The notes below the pieces were generated by a model. The model did not search any database. It saw only the letters and a list, made by a program, of their open reading frames with translations, and had not been told where the DNA came from. Below are positions 33,474 through 42,034 of a stretch of DNA of 50,260 nucleotides, one piece after another (positions within the stretch are counted from its first letter, which is position 1; each line of letters begins with the position of its first letter). The DNA lies in NCBI GenBank assembly GCA_900314565.1, contig OMVU01000032.1, positions 1 to 50,260 on the forward strand. The letters are read 5' to 3'. This DNA comes from an uncultured Eubacteriales bacterium. GTDB lineage: Bacteria > Bacillota > Clostridia > Lachnospirales > Lachnospiraceae. The position numbers were made by a program, and so were the translations under genes.

Positions 33474-34943
33474 TCAGAATGCCTTTTTGATGGAATCGAT
33501 GACGATCTCGAGCGCCTTGATGCGCGCATACTTCTTATCGACGGATTCCAGGATGTACCACGGCGCGTAGGTCGTGCTCGTCTTCTGGAGCATCTCATTG
33601 ACGGCGTCCTCGTAGAGATCCCATTTATCGCGGTTCCGCCAGTCCTCATCCGTGATCTTCCACTGCTTCTCCGGGGTGTTCTGGCGGTCCGTGAAGCGGT
33701 CGAGCTGCGTCTGGTTGTCGATCTGTACCCAGAATTTGATTACAACAGCGCCCCAGTCAGCCAGCTCCTTCTCGAACTCATTCATTTCGTTGTAGGCTCT
33801 CTGCCAGTCATTTTCCGAGCAGAAACCTTCCAGACGCTCGACCATGACGCGCCCGTACCAGGTGCGGTCGAAAATCGCGATATGCCCGGTCTTGGGCAGA
33901 CGGTTCCAGAATCTCCACAGGTAGTGGCGGGCCTTCTCGTGCGGTTCGGGGCTTGCAATCGGATGGACCGTGTATCCGCGCGGATCGAGCGCGCCGGTGA
34001 TGCGCTTGATGTTGCCGCCCTTGCCGGCTGCGTCCCAGCCCTCATAGGCAATGACGACCGGGATTTTTTTGCGGTACAGCTTGTTGTGCAGGTCATGAAG
34101 CTCTGCCTGCAGCTCGTCAAGACGCTCCTTGTACTCCTCGTCGGTGAGGCTCTTGTCGAGGGCGACCTCGGATAAGAGCGGCATATGTTTGAGCGGGAAC
34201 GTGTTCTGAAGAATGGGGACCGCAAGCGACTGGTTCTTCATGGCTGTCTCAATGCCGAGGTTCAGGTAACTGAGGACCTGGAGCTCCGCCCACTTCCTGT
34301 TGGAAGCGTCGATGATATACCATGGAGCCTGAGAACGGTCGGTATCCTTCAGATACTTGTCGTAAACAGCGAGGTACTTGTCATAATGTTTGTTTTCCTG
34401 AAGGTCTGCGTCGTTCACACGCCAGCGCGTATTCTTGTCAGCCAGAAGCCCCTGGAGACGCTTCTTCTGCTCCTTGCGGCTGATGTGGAAGAAGAACTTC
34501 ATTACCAGATATCCGTTGTCGGTCAGCTGGCGCTCAGTCACGTTGATGCTGCGGATCCGCTTTTCATACTCTTCGTCGTTCAGACGTCCTTCGATCCGGT
34601 CCCTCGTGACCTCATTCATCCAGAAAGAGTCGTAGAACTTAAACTTGCCGGCCTCCGGGATCTCGATGAAATAGCGGTAGAGGAACGGTTTGCGGAGTTC
34701 ATCGGGTGTGGCAGGCTTGTCCATCGTCGCGACCTGGAAGAAACGCGGGTCGATGTTCTTGATGACGTTCGCGATCGCACTGCCCTTGCCGGAAGAACCC
34801 CAGCCTTCAAAGATGACCATAACGGGAAGTTTGGCTTCTTTGATCTTCATGCCATAGGTCGAAAGCTTGCTCTGTTCGGTGCGGACACGTTCCCGGACAT
34901 CTTCTTTCGACGGCTGTTCTGGTCTTACATAATCGTTGAGCAT
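33474..34943 (-). CDS. Polyphosphate:AMP phosphotransferase (class II PPK2, two domains)
   Basis: Transfers phosphate from polyphosphate to AMP, giving ADP. The 489-residue protein contains two fused PPK2 domains. The first has Walker A EGWGSSGKGS but a degenerate lid (YDSFWMNE), and the second has Walker A EGWDAAGKGG and a full lid motif FDRTWYGRVMVERLEGF. This pattern is that of class II enzymes, in which the C-terminal domain is catalytic. AAGGAGG lies before the ATG at 34943; the longer frame upstream is not supported. It is a single gene converging on the sugar operon. Together with the VTC-like gene at 42674 it suggests polyphosphate metabolism. Confidence 0.92.
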   Translation of the reverse strand: MLNDYVRPEQPSKEDVRERVRTEQSKLSTYGMKIKEAKLPVMVIFEGWGSSGKGSAIANVIKNIDPRFFQVATMDKPATPDELRKPFLYRYFIEIPEAGKFKFYDSFWMNEVTRDRIEGRLNDEEYEKRIRSINVTERQLTDNGYLVMKFFFHISRKEQKKRLQGLLADKNTRWRVNDADLQENKHYDKYLAVYDKYLKDTDRSQAPWYIIDASNRKWAELQVLSYLNLGIETAMKNQSLAVPILQNTFPLKHMPLLSEVALDKSLTDEEYKERLDELQAELHDLHNKLYRKKIPVVIAYEGWDAAGKGGNIKRITGALDPRGYTVHPIASPEPHEKARHYLWRFWNRLPKTGHIAIFDRTWYGRVMVERLEGFCSENDWQRAYNEMNEFEKELADWGAVVIKFWVQIDNQTQLDRFTDRQNTPEKQWKITDEDWRNRDKWDLYEDAVNEMLQKTSTTYAPWYILESVDKKYARIKALEIVIDSIKKAF

Positions 34944-35040
34944 TGAATGCCTCCTTTTTAAGCATATATGCACAAAAAACATGAACTATTTTTTTAAATC
35001 TTAGCATATATGTCATACTATTTCCAGTGAAAAAGAGAGT

Positions 35041-35071
35041 GAATCCCGCGCTTTCGTCTCGCAGGTGAGAC
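35041..35071. repeat. REP-like hairpin repeat, copy D
   Basis: GAATCCCGCGCTTTC with core stem GTCTCGC-AG-GTGAGAC, containing one G-T pair in place of G-C. No 95-bp module follows. Confidence 0.65.
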
Positions 35072-35079
35072 TTGAATTA

Positions 35080-35122
35080 TATACTGTATCATACACAGTA
35101 TAAGATATAAAACTATACAGTG
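35080..35122. promoter_or_regulatory. TATACTGT dyad in a gene-free gap
   Basis: TATACTGT (35080-35087) and ACAGTATA (35095-35102) form a perfect dyad with a 7-base centre, and a third half-site, TATACAGTG, lies at about 35115. The arrangement resembles an operator. The gap from 34944 to 35410 (467 bases) otherwise holds only the copy D repeat and AT-rich DNA; no gene is supported. Confidence 0.45.
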
Positions 35123-35410
35123 TTTAAAATAAGTAAAGTGTAAACTACAATAAACGGTACAGCATGATAACATGCAGAACAAAGCACAGGAAAAAGCGTG
35201 TATGATCTCAGGCCGGACTGCCGCAGTACATGATCCGACGCAGTTTCTTTGCCGCTCGAAATACATCATTTTTCAGACTCTAAAACTTTTGTAAAGAGGA
35301 TTCGGCTTTCTTGCCTAAATGCCCTGCTGGTAGTATCCTATCTTTATGTGATATTTGTCATGTGAGCAGAGATTTCAGACAGAATATCAAAGCATTGCAG
35401 GAGATTGGTC

Positions 35411-35827
35411 ATGAGAAATTTTATGAGCAGAATGAACGATAATCTGCGTCATTTTATGTACGGGCGATACGGGGTGGACAGCTTCGGACGCTTTCTGATC
35501 GGAGCTATGTTCGTTCTTATTGTACTGTCCATTTTTATCCGAAGCTGGATCCTCCAGGTCCTCATCTGGGGGGTACTTATTTATTCCTATTTCCGCATGT
35601 TCTCGCGGAATATACCGAAAAGATACGCGGAAAATCAGAAATTCCTGTCCGTGACGGGCGGTGTCCGGAAGTTCTTACGGATCCGGAAAAAGAGATTCGA
35701 TGACAGGGGTGAGTACAGGCATTTTACCTGCCCGAAGTGCGGCCAGGATGTGCGTGTGCCGAAAGGAAAAGGCCATGTGCGGATCACCTGCCCGAAATGC
35801 AGGACTTCATTTGAAAAGAATGTATGA
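35411..35827 (+). CDS. Small membrane protein with C-terminal zinc ribbon
   Basis: A 138-residue protein with two adjacent membrane segments (FLIGAMFVLIVLSIFI and ILQVLIWGVLIYSYFRMF), a basic stretch and a CPKCG ... CPKC zinc ribbon at the C-terminus (HFTCPKCGQDVRVP, ITCPKCRTSF). The topology suggests that the ribbon is cytoplasmic. Function unknown. GCAGGAGA precedes the ATG at 35411. It lies 119 bases before the DUF5685 gene on the same strand and may be its operon partner. Confidence 0.82.
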   Translation: MRNFMSRMNDNLRHFMYGRYGVDSFGRFLIGAMFVLIVLSIFIRSWILQVLIWGVLIYSYFRMFSRNIPKRYAENQKFLSVTGGVRKFLRIRKKRFDDRGEYRHFTCPKCGQDVRVPKGKGHVRITCPKCRTSFEKNV

Positions 35828-35946
35828 TCAGCGCGTGCGCGTACAGAACGAGAGGCATCAGGACGAAAGAGATCCTGTGACGGAGAGGACGGCATAAACC
35901 CTGTCCGCTCTGCGCGCAGGCAGTACCCATTTTTTACGGAGAGAAT

Positions 35947-36792
35947 ATGTTCGGTTACATTACGGCCAACAGAGAGGAAATGAAGATCCGTGATTTCAAG
36001 CGTTACCGCAGCTACTACTGCGGTCTTTGCCATGCGCTCGCTGACAGGTATGGCAAGACCGGGCAGCTGACGCTGACGTATGATATGACATTTCTTGTGA
36101 TCCTTCTGAACGGGCTGTATGAGGAACCGCTCACGAGCATCCGGAAACGCTGCATGGTGCATCCGGCAGAGAAGCAGGACATGGTGTTCAACAGGATCAC
36201 GGACTATGCGGCGGATATGAGCATGCTCCTCACGTACTATAAGCTGATGGATGATATCCGGGATGAGCGGAGCATGAAAGCCCGGATCGTTGCGGCGAAG
36301 ATGCGGAAGAGCGTCCAGAAAATCGAGATGAATTATCCAAGGCAGGCGGAAGCCGTCTCAAAGAACTGCCGGCTCCTCATGGAGGCGGAGGAAAAGCGAT
36401 GCTATGACCTTGACGATGTCGCCGGGTATATGGGCAGCATGACGGCAGAGGTCTTTCTCATCGATGAAAAGGATCCGTGGGCATCGGAGATCCGACATCT
36501 GGGATTCTATCTGGGGAAGTTCATTTACCTTCTGGATGCTTTTGACGATCTTCCGAAGGATCTGAAAAAGGACGCTTATAATCCGTGGACCCCGGAGGCT
36601 GGAAGGAAGGATTTCGAGGCGCTGGTTGAAAATACGCTGACTATGATGATGTCGGAGTGTGCAAAGGCCTTTGAGAGGCTGCCGATCATACAGGATATTG
36701 ATATCCTCCGGAATATTATCTATTCCGGTGTGTGGGTCAAGTACGGGATGATCATCCGCGAAAGAGAAGAAAAGGGAGAAGGGCACGCATGA
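35947..36792 (+). CDS. DUF5685-family protein with isoprenoid-synthase-like motifs
   Basis: A 281-residue soluble, mostly helical protein that fits DUF5685 from its N-terminus (MFGYITANREEMKIRDF, YYCGLCHAL at 24-31). Two Asp-rich motifs are notable: DDIRDE (102-107) and DAFDDLPKDLKKD (197-209), the latter following LGFYLGKFIYLL. They resemble in spacing and character the paired Mg-binding motifs of squalene/phytoene synthases. That similarity is my reading, not an established assignment. The CGLC pair could bind metal. ACGGAGAGAAT precedes the ATG. Its stop overlaps the J-domain gene start (ATGA), so the two are translationally coupled. Confidence 0.82.
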   Translation: MFGYITANREEMKIRDFKRYRSYYCGLCHALADRYGKTGQLTLTYDMTFLVILLNGLYEEPLTSIRKRCMVHPAEKQDMVFNRITDYAADMSMLLTYYKLMDDIRDERSMKARIVAAKMRKSVQKIEMNYPRQAEAVSKNCRLLMEAEEKRCYDLDDVAGYMGSMTAEVFLIDEKDPWASEIRHLGFYLGKFIYLLDAFDDLPKDLKKDAYNPWTPEAGRKDFEALVENTLTMMMSECAKAFERLPIIQDIDILRNIIYSGVWVKYGMIIREREEKGEGHA

Positions 36793-37700
36793 TATCCGAT
36801 CCGTTCAAAGTGTTGGGAGTCAGGGATGACTGCAGTGATGCAGATCTGAAGAAGGCGTACCGCGAAAAGAGTAAAAAGTGGCACCCGGATCAGAATCCGG
36901 GAAAAGAGGAATATGCCGAGAAGCGTTTCCAGGAAGTCCAGGAGGCCTACCGGCAGATCCAGGATGCACGGCAGCGCGGGACGAGCGCTTATGGGAGTCC
37001 CCGCGGTGCGGGCTCCGGCGGCGGAAATGGTCAGCAGGGACCATTCCAGCAGGGACCGTTCCAGCAGAATCAGTACCAACAGAATCAGTACCAGCAGAAT
37101 CAGTATCAGCAGGGACCGTATCAGCAGAATCAGTATCAACAGGGACCGTATCAGCAGGGACCGTATCAGCAGAATCAGTATCAACAGGGACCGTACCAGC
37201 AGAATCAATATCAGCAGGGCGGCTATCAGAACCGACGCGGTTATGCGGATTATGGAACATACAATGACTTCTTTAATCAATGGTTCGCATACTCTCAGCA
37301 GAGAAGGCAGCAGGAGGCGCAGAAGGAGACCACTGAGGAGCAGGCAGCCCGCGGCCATATCAATTACCGGGCTTACCGGGAGGCTTTGAATGTGCTCGAG
37401 AACGCGCCGCCAAATACGCGCGGAGCCCGCTGGTATTATTACTCGGCGGTTGCCAACAGCGGGATCGGCAACAACGTGACTGCTCTTGAGCACGCCAAGC
37501 GCGCTGCGGATATGGAACCGAACAATCCGGAGTATCAGACGCTTCTCCAGCAGCTGGTGAACGGCCGCAACTGGTATCAGAATCAGAACCGGAATTTTGG
37601 CTTCAGCGGGACGCCGGCCACGACGTCACAGGGGCTTTGCTACTATTTCTGTCTGGCGAATCTGCTGTGCAACTGCTGTTTCGGCGGCATAAGACTTTGA
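36789..37700 (+). CDS. J-domain protein with Gln-rich pentapeptide repeats
   Basis: A 303-residue co-chaperone-like protein. The N-terminal J domain (residues 2-65) has the HPD motif (KWHPDQNP) needed to stimulate DnaK. Residues 82-146 are 13 uninterrupted pentapeptides of the type QQ(G/N)(P/Q)(Y/F), a low-complexity region of prion-like character. A TPR-like helical part follows (YREALNVLENAPP, ALEHAKRAADMEPNNPEY), and the tail is hydrophobic and cysteine-rich (CYYFCLANLLCNCCFGG), perhaps for membrane anchoring or acylation. It starts within the stop of DUF5685 (ATGA overlap). It lacks the zinc-finger and C-terminal domains of DnaJ proper. Confidence 0.88.
   Translation: MISDPFKVLGVRDDCSDADLKKAYREKSKKWHPDQNPGKEEYAEKRFQEVQEAYRQIQDARQRGTSAYGSPRGAGSGGGNGQQGPFQQGPFQQNQYQQNQYQQNQYQQGPYQQNQYQQGPYQQGPYQQNQYQQGPYQQNQYQQGGYQNRRGYADYGTYNDFFNQWFAYSQQRRQQEAQKETTEEQAARGHINYRAYREALNVLENAPPNTRGARWYYYSAVANSGIGNNVTALEHAKRAADMEPNNPEYQTLLQQLVNGRNWYQNQNRNFGFSGTPATTSQGLCYYFCLANLLCNCCFGGIRL
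37032..37226 (+). repeat. 15-bp coding repeat, 13 units
   Basis: Tandem CAGCAG(GGACCG or AATCAG)TAT-type units within the J-domain gene encode QQGPY and QQNQY. Near-identity at the DNA level, including synonymous sites, suggests recent expansion and likely length variation between strains. Confidence 0.92.
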
Positions 37701-37780
37701 TCGCTGACGTGTAAATTCCCGTGATTTCAACCATAAGATGAATAGTGTTTCGCAATTGCCTGATATTGTTATTAAGAAAG

Positions 37781-37815
37781 GAGCTTCCGCTTTTGATGCG
37801 GAAGCTCTGTTTTTG
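37781..37815 (+). terminator. Terminator after the J-domain gene
   Basis: A 10-bp stem (GAGCTTCCGC / GCGGAAGCTC) followed by TGTTTTTG. Just upstream, 37748-37763 repeats the 16 bases found at the right edge of fold-back element copy 2. Confidence 0.9.
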
Positions 37816-37850
37816 TTCTCCGGAAAACTTTTTACCGGTTTGGAAAACAG

Positions 37851-37879
37851 TGTAACGAGACGCAGAAATTATGCGCTTA
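37851..37879 (+). promoter_or_regulatory. Candidate ECF-type autoregulated promoter
   Basis: TGTAAC (37851-37856), 17 bases, then CGCTTA (37874-37879). The AAC-containing -35 and the CG-led -10 resemble ECF sigma promoters that drive their own sigma genes. No sigma-A-type promoter is obvious in the 320-base gap. Confidence 0.5.
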
Positions 37880-38019
37880 TCATAGTAGTATGAGTGGTTA
37901 TTGCTCAGATATACTGCGCAGGGAGTGTGACCTGGAGCTTCCGCGACTTTATGACAGACAGTCGTATGGCAGTTTCGTGAGTGACGCATACGGACGATGA
38001 ACGGATTGAGGGATGGCAG

Positions 38020-38580
38020 TTGGAAGACACATTGATCGTTGATGAATATCTGAAGCGGAACGAAGACGCCATAAAGATGACTTCTGAGAAGTATGGAAGG
38101 AAGCTCAGAAGCATTTCATATGGAATTGTCAGGGACAGTGGAGCCGCGGAAGAGTGTGAAAATGATACATATCATGAAGCGTGGAATTCGATCCCGCCGC
38201 ATGAACCCAGAGATTATTTTTTTGCATACCTGGCAAGGATAACAAGACACCTCTCGCTGAGCCTCTGCAGGCATCGGAATGCGCTCAGGCGGAAAGGCTA
38301 TGTGACGGAGCTTACCTGCGAGATGCAGGAAAGTATACCTTCCGGCTGTGATGGCGGACGGCTCCTCGACGACCTGATATTTAAGGAGGCTTTCCGGGGA
38401 TTTCTTTCCGGTCTCCCGGAAGAAAAAAGGATCCTGTTCATGCGCAGATACTGGTACATGGATTCCATAGAGGAGCTGTCGGAGCGGTTCGGTTACTCCG
38501 AGAGCAAAGTAAAGACTACTCTGTTCAGGCTGAGGAAACAGCTGCGAAAGTATCTTGAGAGGGAAGGTGTATTTATATGA
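38020..38580 (+). CDS. ECF-type RNA polymerase sigma factor
   Basis: A 186-residue sigma-70-family protein with region 2 (YGRKLRSISYGIVRD, then AEECENDTYHEAW, core-binding and -10 recognition) and region 4 (LPEEKRILFMRRYWYMDSI, then a helix-turn-helix SESKVKTTLFRLRKQL). I chose the TTG at 38020 because GAGGGA lies 8 bases upstream and the resulting start, MEDTLIVDEYLKRNE, is typical of this subfamily; a GTG at 37981 has no ribosome binding site. The next gene, a membrane protein, overlaps its stop by ATGA and is the likely anti-sigma factor. Confidence 0.9.
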   Translation: MEDTLIVDEYLKRNEDAIKMTSEKYGRKLRSISYGIVRDSGAAEECENDTYHEAWNSIPPHEPRDYFFAYLARITRHLSLSLCRHRNALRRKGYVTELTCEMQESIPSGCDGGRLLDDLIFKEAFRGFLSGLPEEKRILFMRRYWYMDSIEELSERFGYSESKVKTTLFRLRKQLRKYLEREGVFI

Positions 38581-39521
38581 CAGGTGAAGAACTGCTGGAA
38601 AAAATAGAATGCGCGGATCCTCTTTATATCATGGAGGCGGATCAGGACAGCGCTTTTTTTGCTGAGCTCGGGAAAATGCGTCGGATCGATGAAAGACGCC
38701 GAAGAAACAGGGCTATCCGTTTTTTAAGCGCAGCGGCCGTTTTCATGTTCTGCTTTATGTTGTATGAGATTTTCGGATTTATTCAAATAGAAAAGAAAGG
38801 GAACACGTATCCCCGGGATACGAAACAGACCGACATGCAGGGGAATCTGTCTCAGGAACAGAGTAGAGTGTCATCGAACGGGGAACAGAAGGAATCCTCA
38901 CCATCTTCCGAACCTTCAGCGCAGGATGAGACAGCGGGGTCGGCAGGGAACGAGACGGCTGCGGAATCGGAAAGGGAGATGGATCATACCGACCGGGAGA
39001 GCCGTGCAGATAAGGTGAACGGAGAAGCCGGGAACAGCGGGCTTTCCGAGGACGATTATGCGTATCCGGATATGGGCTCGGACGAGGCCGACGGATCCCC
39101 GGTTCCGGAAGGAGGGAACAGTCCCGGATCCGATCAGACGGATGAGGAAATACAGGACGGAAGCACGGTCGATCCGGTGAATGCGAACCCGGCTGACGAT
39201 GGAGGGTCTGCACAGGAAACAATCTCTGAACATGCTGCTGCGCATGCTTCGGGAGAAGGATCCTATACAATCTCCAATCGCGCGGACGGAACAGTCTATC
39301 GCCAGGTGTCCCCGGGTGAATATTCCGTCTACAATGCGTTTACCGGAGAATATGAACCGATGTCCGTACCGGACGAGAACGATCTGGGATCGTACATGGG
39401 GATATTGACCGGAGAGGGGGAATTCAGCGGAAGCGCCGTTTATGCGCACAATTCATATCCGGATGCAGGGATCATCATTGTTGATTCGGGATCGGGACTG
39501 CTCATTTTTGCCGGGAACTGA
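38577..39521 (+). CDS. Putative membrane-bound anti-sigma factor
   Basis: A 314-residue single-pass protein: a basic cytoplasmic N-terminus of about 47 residues (LGKMRRIDERRRRNRAIRF) fit for sigma binding, one membrane segment (48-69), a long acidic Ser/Glu/Asp-rich disordered stretch outside the cell (about 80-225), and a compact C-terminal segment of about 75 residues (YTISNRADGTVYRQ to GLLIFAGN). No zinc-binding anti-sigma motif is seen, so the role is inferred from coupling (ATGA overlap with the sigma gene) and topology, which are standard for such pairs. The extracellular tail could be the sensing part. Confidence 0.72.
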   Translation: MTGEELLEKIECADPLYIMEADQDSAFFAELGKMRRIDERRRRNRAIRFLSAAAVFMFCFMLYEIFGFIQIEKKGNTYPRDTKQTDMQGNLSQEQSRVSSNGEQKESSPSSEPSAQDETAGSAGNETAAESEREMDHTDRESRADKVNGEAGNSGLSEDDYAYPDMGSDEADGSPVPEGGNSPGSDQTDEEIQDGSTVDPVNANPADDGGSAQETISEHAAAHASGEGSYTISNRADGTVYRQVSPGEYSVYNAFTGEYEPMSVPDENDLGSYMGILTGEGEFSGSAVYAHNSYPDAGIIIVDSGSGLLIFAGN

Positions 39522-39594
39522 AAAGGTATGTATATCGAAGACCCGGGGAGGGGATTGACTTTCATATGACGGGCTGCATCGGGGGAGATGAAAA

Positions 39595-41784
39595 ATGTAT
39601 AATTCGTTCTTTATACTGCTGGCTGGTATTCTTCCGTTCGTGATGATGGGGATCCCGGCAGGGTACTGTCTGAACCGGAAACTGTCGAAGAAGCCTTCAG
39701 CGGAATGTACGTATGCATATGCTCTGTTCATGGGGTATATCGGGTACTCCGTTCCCGCAATATACCTTACATCGTTCGGGATTCCGGTACGGAAATTCGG
39801 ATTTATTCTGTTGGCTGCAGCAGTGATCACGCTGGGAATTTTCATTTTCCATTTGAAGAAAAATGAGAAGCTCAGTGACCTCATACCGTCTAAGTGGTTC
39901 GTGATTTCTGCATTGATCGTCTTTGCCGTTCTGAATTTTGGATTTCTTACAATGAATCCCCTTCATTACAGGATGGATGATTTTTCGGATCTGAGATACT
40001 ATACGGCTGCGGGAGAGGCGTGGAAAACAATTCCGCACAGAAACTGGATGAGGCTGTATTCTGAGAAAAACGCGCTTTGGCTGTCCTGGGCGGCAATCTG
40101 CAATAACGGGATGGAGAGGATCTGCCCGGTCCTGTCTTTCAGCCTGATTTCTACATGGGCGGGAGTGGATACGTCTGCTGTTTCCGGAGCGGTGGGAAAT
40201 CTGGCGGTCTTTTTTGTGTTCGCCGGTACGGTCTCTTTTATGGACGGACTGAAGGTCCCTGACAGCGTAAAAGGAGCCGCAGCTGTCTGGACAGCGCTTT
40301 GCCCTATGGTAGTCATTTCCATGCTCAACTGCTTTCTCCCGATGACAATGATGATCGGAGCTGTGATTTTTGCGTGCACGTTCTTCCCCAGGCTTTTCGA
40401 GAGACCCTGTATCCTGTGTGCGGTGGCAGCAGGCGGTTTTATCGGCGTCTTTATGGAAACTGTACTTGACGGCCTTTATATCCTATGGGGGCTTTATATC
40501 CTGACGCTCGTCTGTATGCTCTTCGCCGGGAGAATCAGGGCCGGCGATTTACGGCTCGTGCTGACAGGAGCTGCGGTCTCTCTGCTGACTGTTCTGCCCG
40601 TCATTCGGGCCATGTTCCTGGAACTTGTCTCCACGAGCTCTGTGAGGACGGCTTTTAACAGCATCTATGCATTTGCTTATTCCCGGACAGCGCTGACCTT
40701 TGCGTTTTTCGGAACAAAGCTCACGGGCAGGGGAAGCGTATATGTTTTTGCAGTTACGATCTTATCCATTGTGCTTGTCCTTGCCGGGATTCTTGGACTT
40801 GTCCTTTATTTTCTGCGTACGAGGGATTTCAGATTCACGAATATTCTGGCTGTGCTTGCTGTCTCACTGTTCTTCCTGGCTCTTTCGTATGAAGCGCAGT
40901 ATGCGTTTTACAAGGTCTTTCAGCTCGGTTTTCCCGGACTCGTCATTGGGACCGTCCTCTTTGTGGTCTTTATTTTACAGGAGTTTTCCAGGGCGGGTAA
41001 AAAGACCGGATTTTGGAGATATAAGGCGGCGTCGCTTCTGCTGATCGCGGTAATGACTTTCGTGGTGATCTGCTCCGCAGGCGGGTCCTGCGGACATATT
41101 TATCGATGTTCGGTCAAATACACGAATGCGAAGGACGCAAATCCCAATCTGACGTATCTGACGAAGGATGGGAGGCCGAACTGGGAAGTGCTGGATACGA
41201 TCGGAACGGTTTCCGGGAAAAATATTCTTTATATAAGCAACAATGAAGAAAGCCACGCGCAGACGCTCTTTTCATATTTCGGAAGAGGGAACAGGATCTG
41301 GTATCTGGATCCGGAGACATATGAATTATCGAAGATCAACGGTTACGGATGGCAGGATGCTGAGCCGGAAAATGAAATTCCCGCTGATGCCGAAATTTAT
41401 ATCGAAGACGGAAAAGAGAAATTTATCCTGAACGATGCCGAAAGAGACGGATTTATCTCTGCACTGGGATGTTATGGCCCGGGAGATACCCGCTCGGTGA
41501 CACTGGACGGATCTCCCGCTGCCGGCGTTAACAGACTGCGTCTTATTGTTTTCAGCAGAGAGAACAGGTCTGTGGAGCTCACGCTCAATGTGACTGCGGA
41601 GAATGGAGGAGAGGAGATCGTTCTCAGAACGTCGGATGGGAAAGGCACTGAGGCTCTGCGTTTTCCGGTGAATGAAGATGTACCGGTCAGACTGCAGGTC
41701 GGAGCCGGGCGATCAGAAATTCTCTTTGAGGCGGAAGCCGGGCAGATCTTTTCACTGAATTCCTATAGTGTAGGTACAGCGTAG
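39595..41784 (+). CDS. Large polytopic membrane protein of unknown function
   Basis: A 729-residue protein with about 13-14 hydrophobic segments over residues 1-510 and a soluble C-terminal domain of about 200 residues with beta-rich character near the end (SVELTLNVTAENGGEEIVLR). A luminal-type loop (MNPLHYRMDDFSDLRYYTAA) with acidic residues follows an early helix, as in GT-C glycosyltransferases, but I cannot assign a family. GGGGAGATG precedes the ATG. It follows the sigma and anti-sigma genes by 73 bases on the same strand, so it may be part of that regulon. Function unknown. Confidence 0.75.
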   Translation: MYNSFFILLAGILPFVMMGIPAGYCLNRKLSKKPSAECTYAYALFMGYIGYSVPAIYLTSFGIPVRKFGFILLAAAVITLGIFIFHLKKNEKLSDLIPSKWFVISALIVFAVLNFGFLTMNPLHYRMDDFSDLRYYTAAGEAWKTIPHRNWMRLYSEKNALWLSWAAICNNGMERICPVLSFSLISTWAGVDTSAVSGAVGNLAVFFVFAGTVSFMDGLKVPDSVKGAAAVWTALCPMVVISMLNCFLPMTMMIGAVIFACTFFPRLFERPCILCAVAAGGFIGVFMETVLDGLYILWGLYILTLVCMLFAGRIRAGDLRLVLTGAAVSLLTVLPVIRAMFLELVSTSSVRTAFNSIYAFAYSRTALTFAFFGTKLTGRGSVYVFAVTILSIVLVLAGILGLVLYFLRTRDFRFTNILAVLAVSLFFLALSYEAQYAFYKVFQLGFPGLVIGTVLFVVFILQEFSRAGKKTGFWRYKAASLLLIAVMTFVVICSAGGSCGHIYRCSVKYTNAKDANPNLTYLTKDGRPNWEVLDTIGTVSGKNILYISNNEESHAQTLFSYFGRGNRIWYLDPETYELSKINGYGWQDAEPENEIPADAEIYIEDGKEKFILNDAERDGFISALGCYGPGDTRSVTLDGSPAAGVNRLRLIVFSRENRSVELTLNVTAENGGEEIVLRTSDGKGTEALRFPVNEDVPVRLQVGAGRSEILFEAEAGQIFSLNSYSVGTA

Positions 41785-41892
41785 ATATAGCGTAGGTCTC
41801 TATAGAGCAGCGTTTTCTGAATGTTTTCTGAGTGTTTTCTGAGTTGTAACGTTTTCTTATAGCATAAGTTTTTTATAGCATGGTTATAGCAT
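41770..41892 (+). repeat. 11-bp-phased tandem repeats
   Basis: GTAGGTACAGC, GTAGATATAGC and GTAGGTCTCTA run head to tail from 41770 and overlap the end of the preceding gene. GTTTTCTGAAT, GTTTTCTGAGT and GTTTTCTGAGT run from 41812, with GTTTTCTTATA at 41851. TTATAGCAT occurs at 41857, 41873 and 41884. The 11-base period is close to one helical turn. Confidence 0.8.
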
Positions 41893-42034
41893 ATTTAAAA
41901 TTGTCTTAGCCCTCACGGGAAGTCGGTCGTATCTATAAGTGTCAGGCCGAAAGAGAGGCCGAATAAAACAAAAGCAAAACACAAAAAATATAGAAAGAAA
42001 GAAAAATACAGATATAAAAAAGGAGATTAAGACA

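Noticed and set aside
35018-35269. 83-residue minus-strand frame rich in Cys and aromatic residues
   Set aside because: AT-rich intergenic DNA, no ribosome binding site, and it includes the REP-like repeat.
37032-37226. Possible CRISPR or minisatellite array
   Set aside because: The 15-bp units have no spacers and stay in frame through the J-domain gene, so this is a coding repeat.
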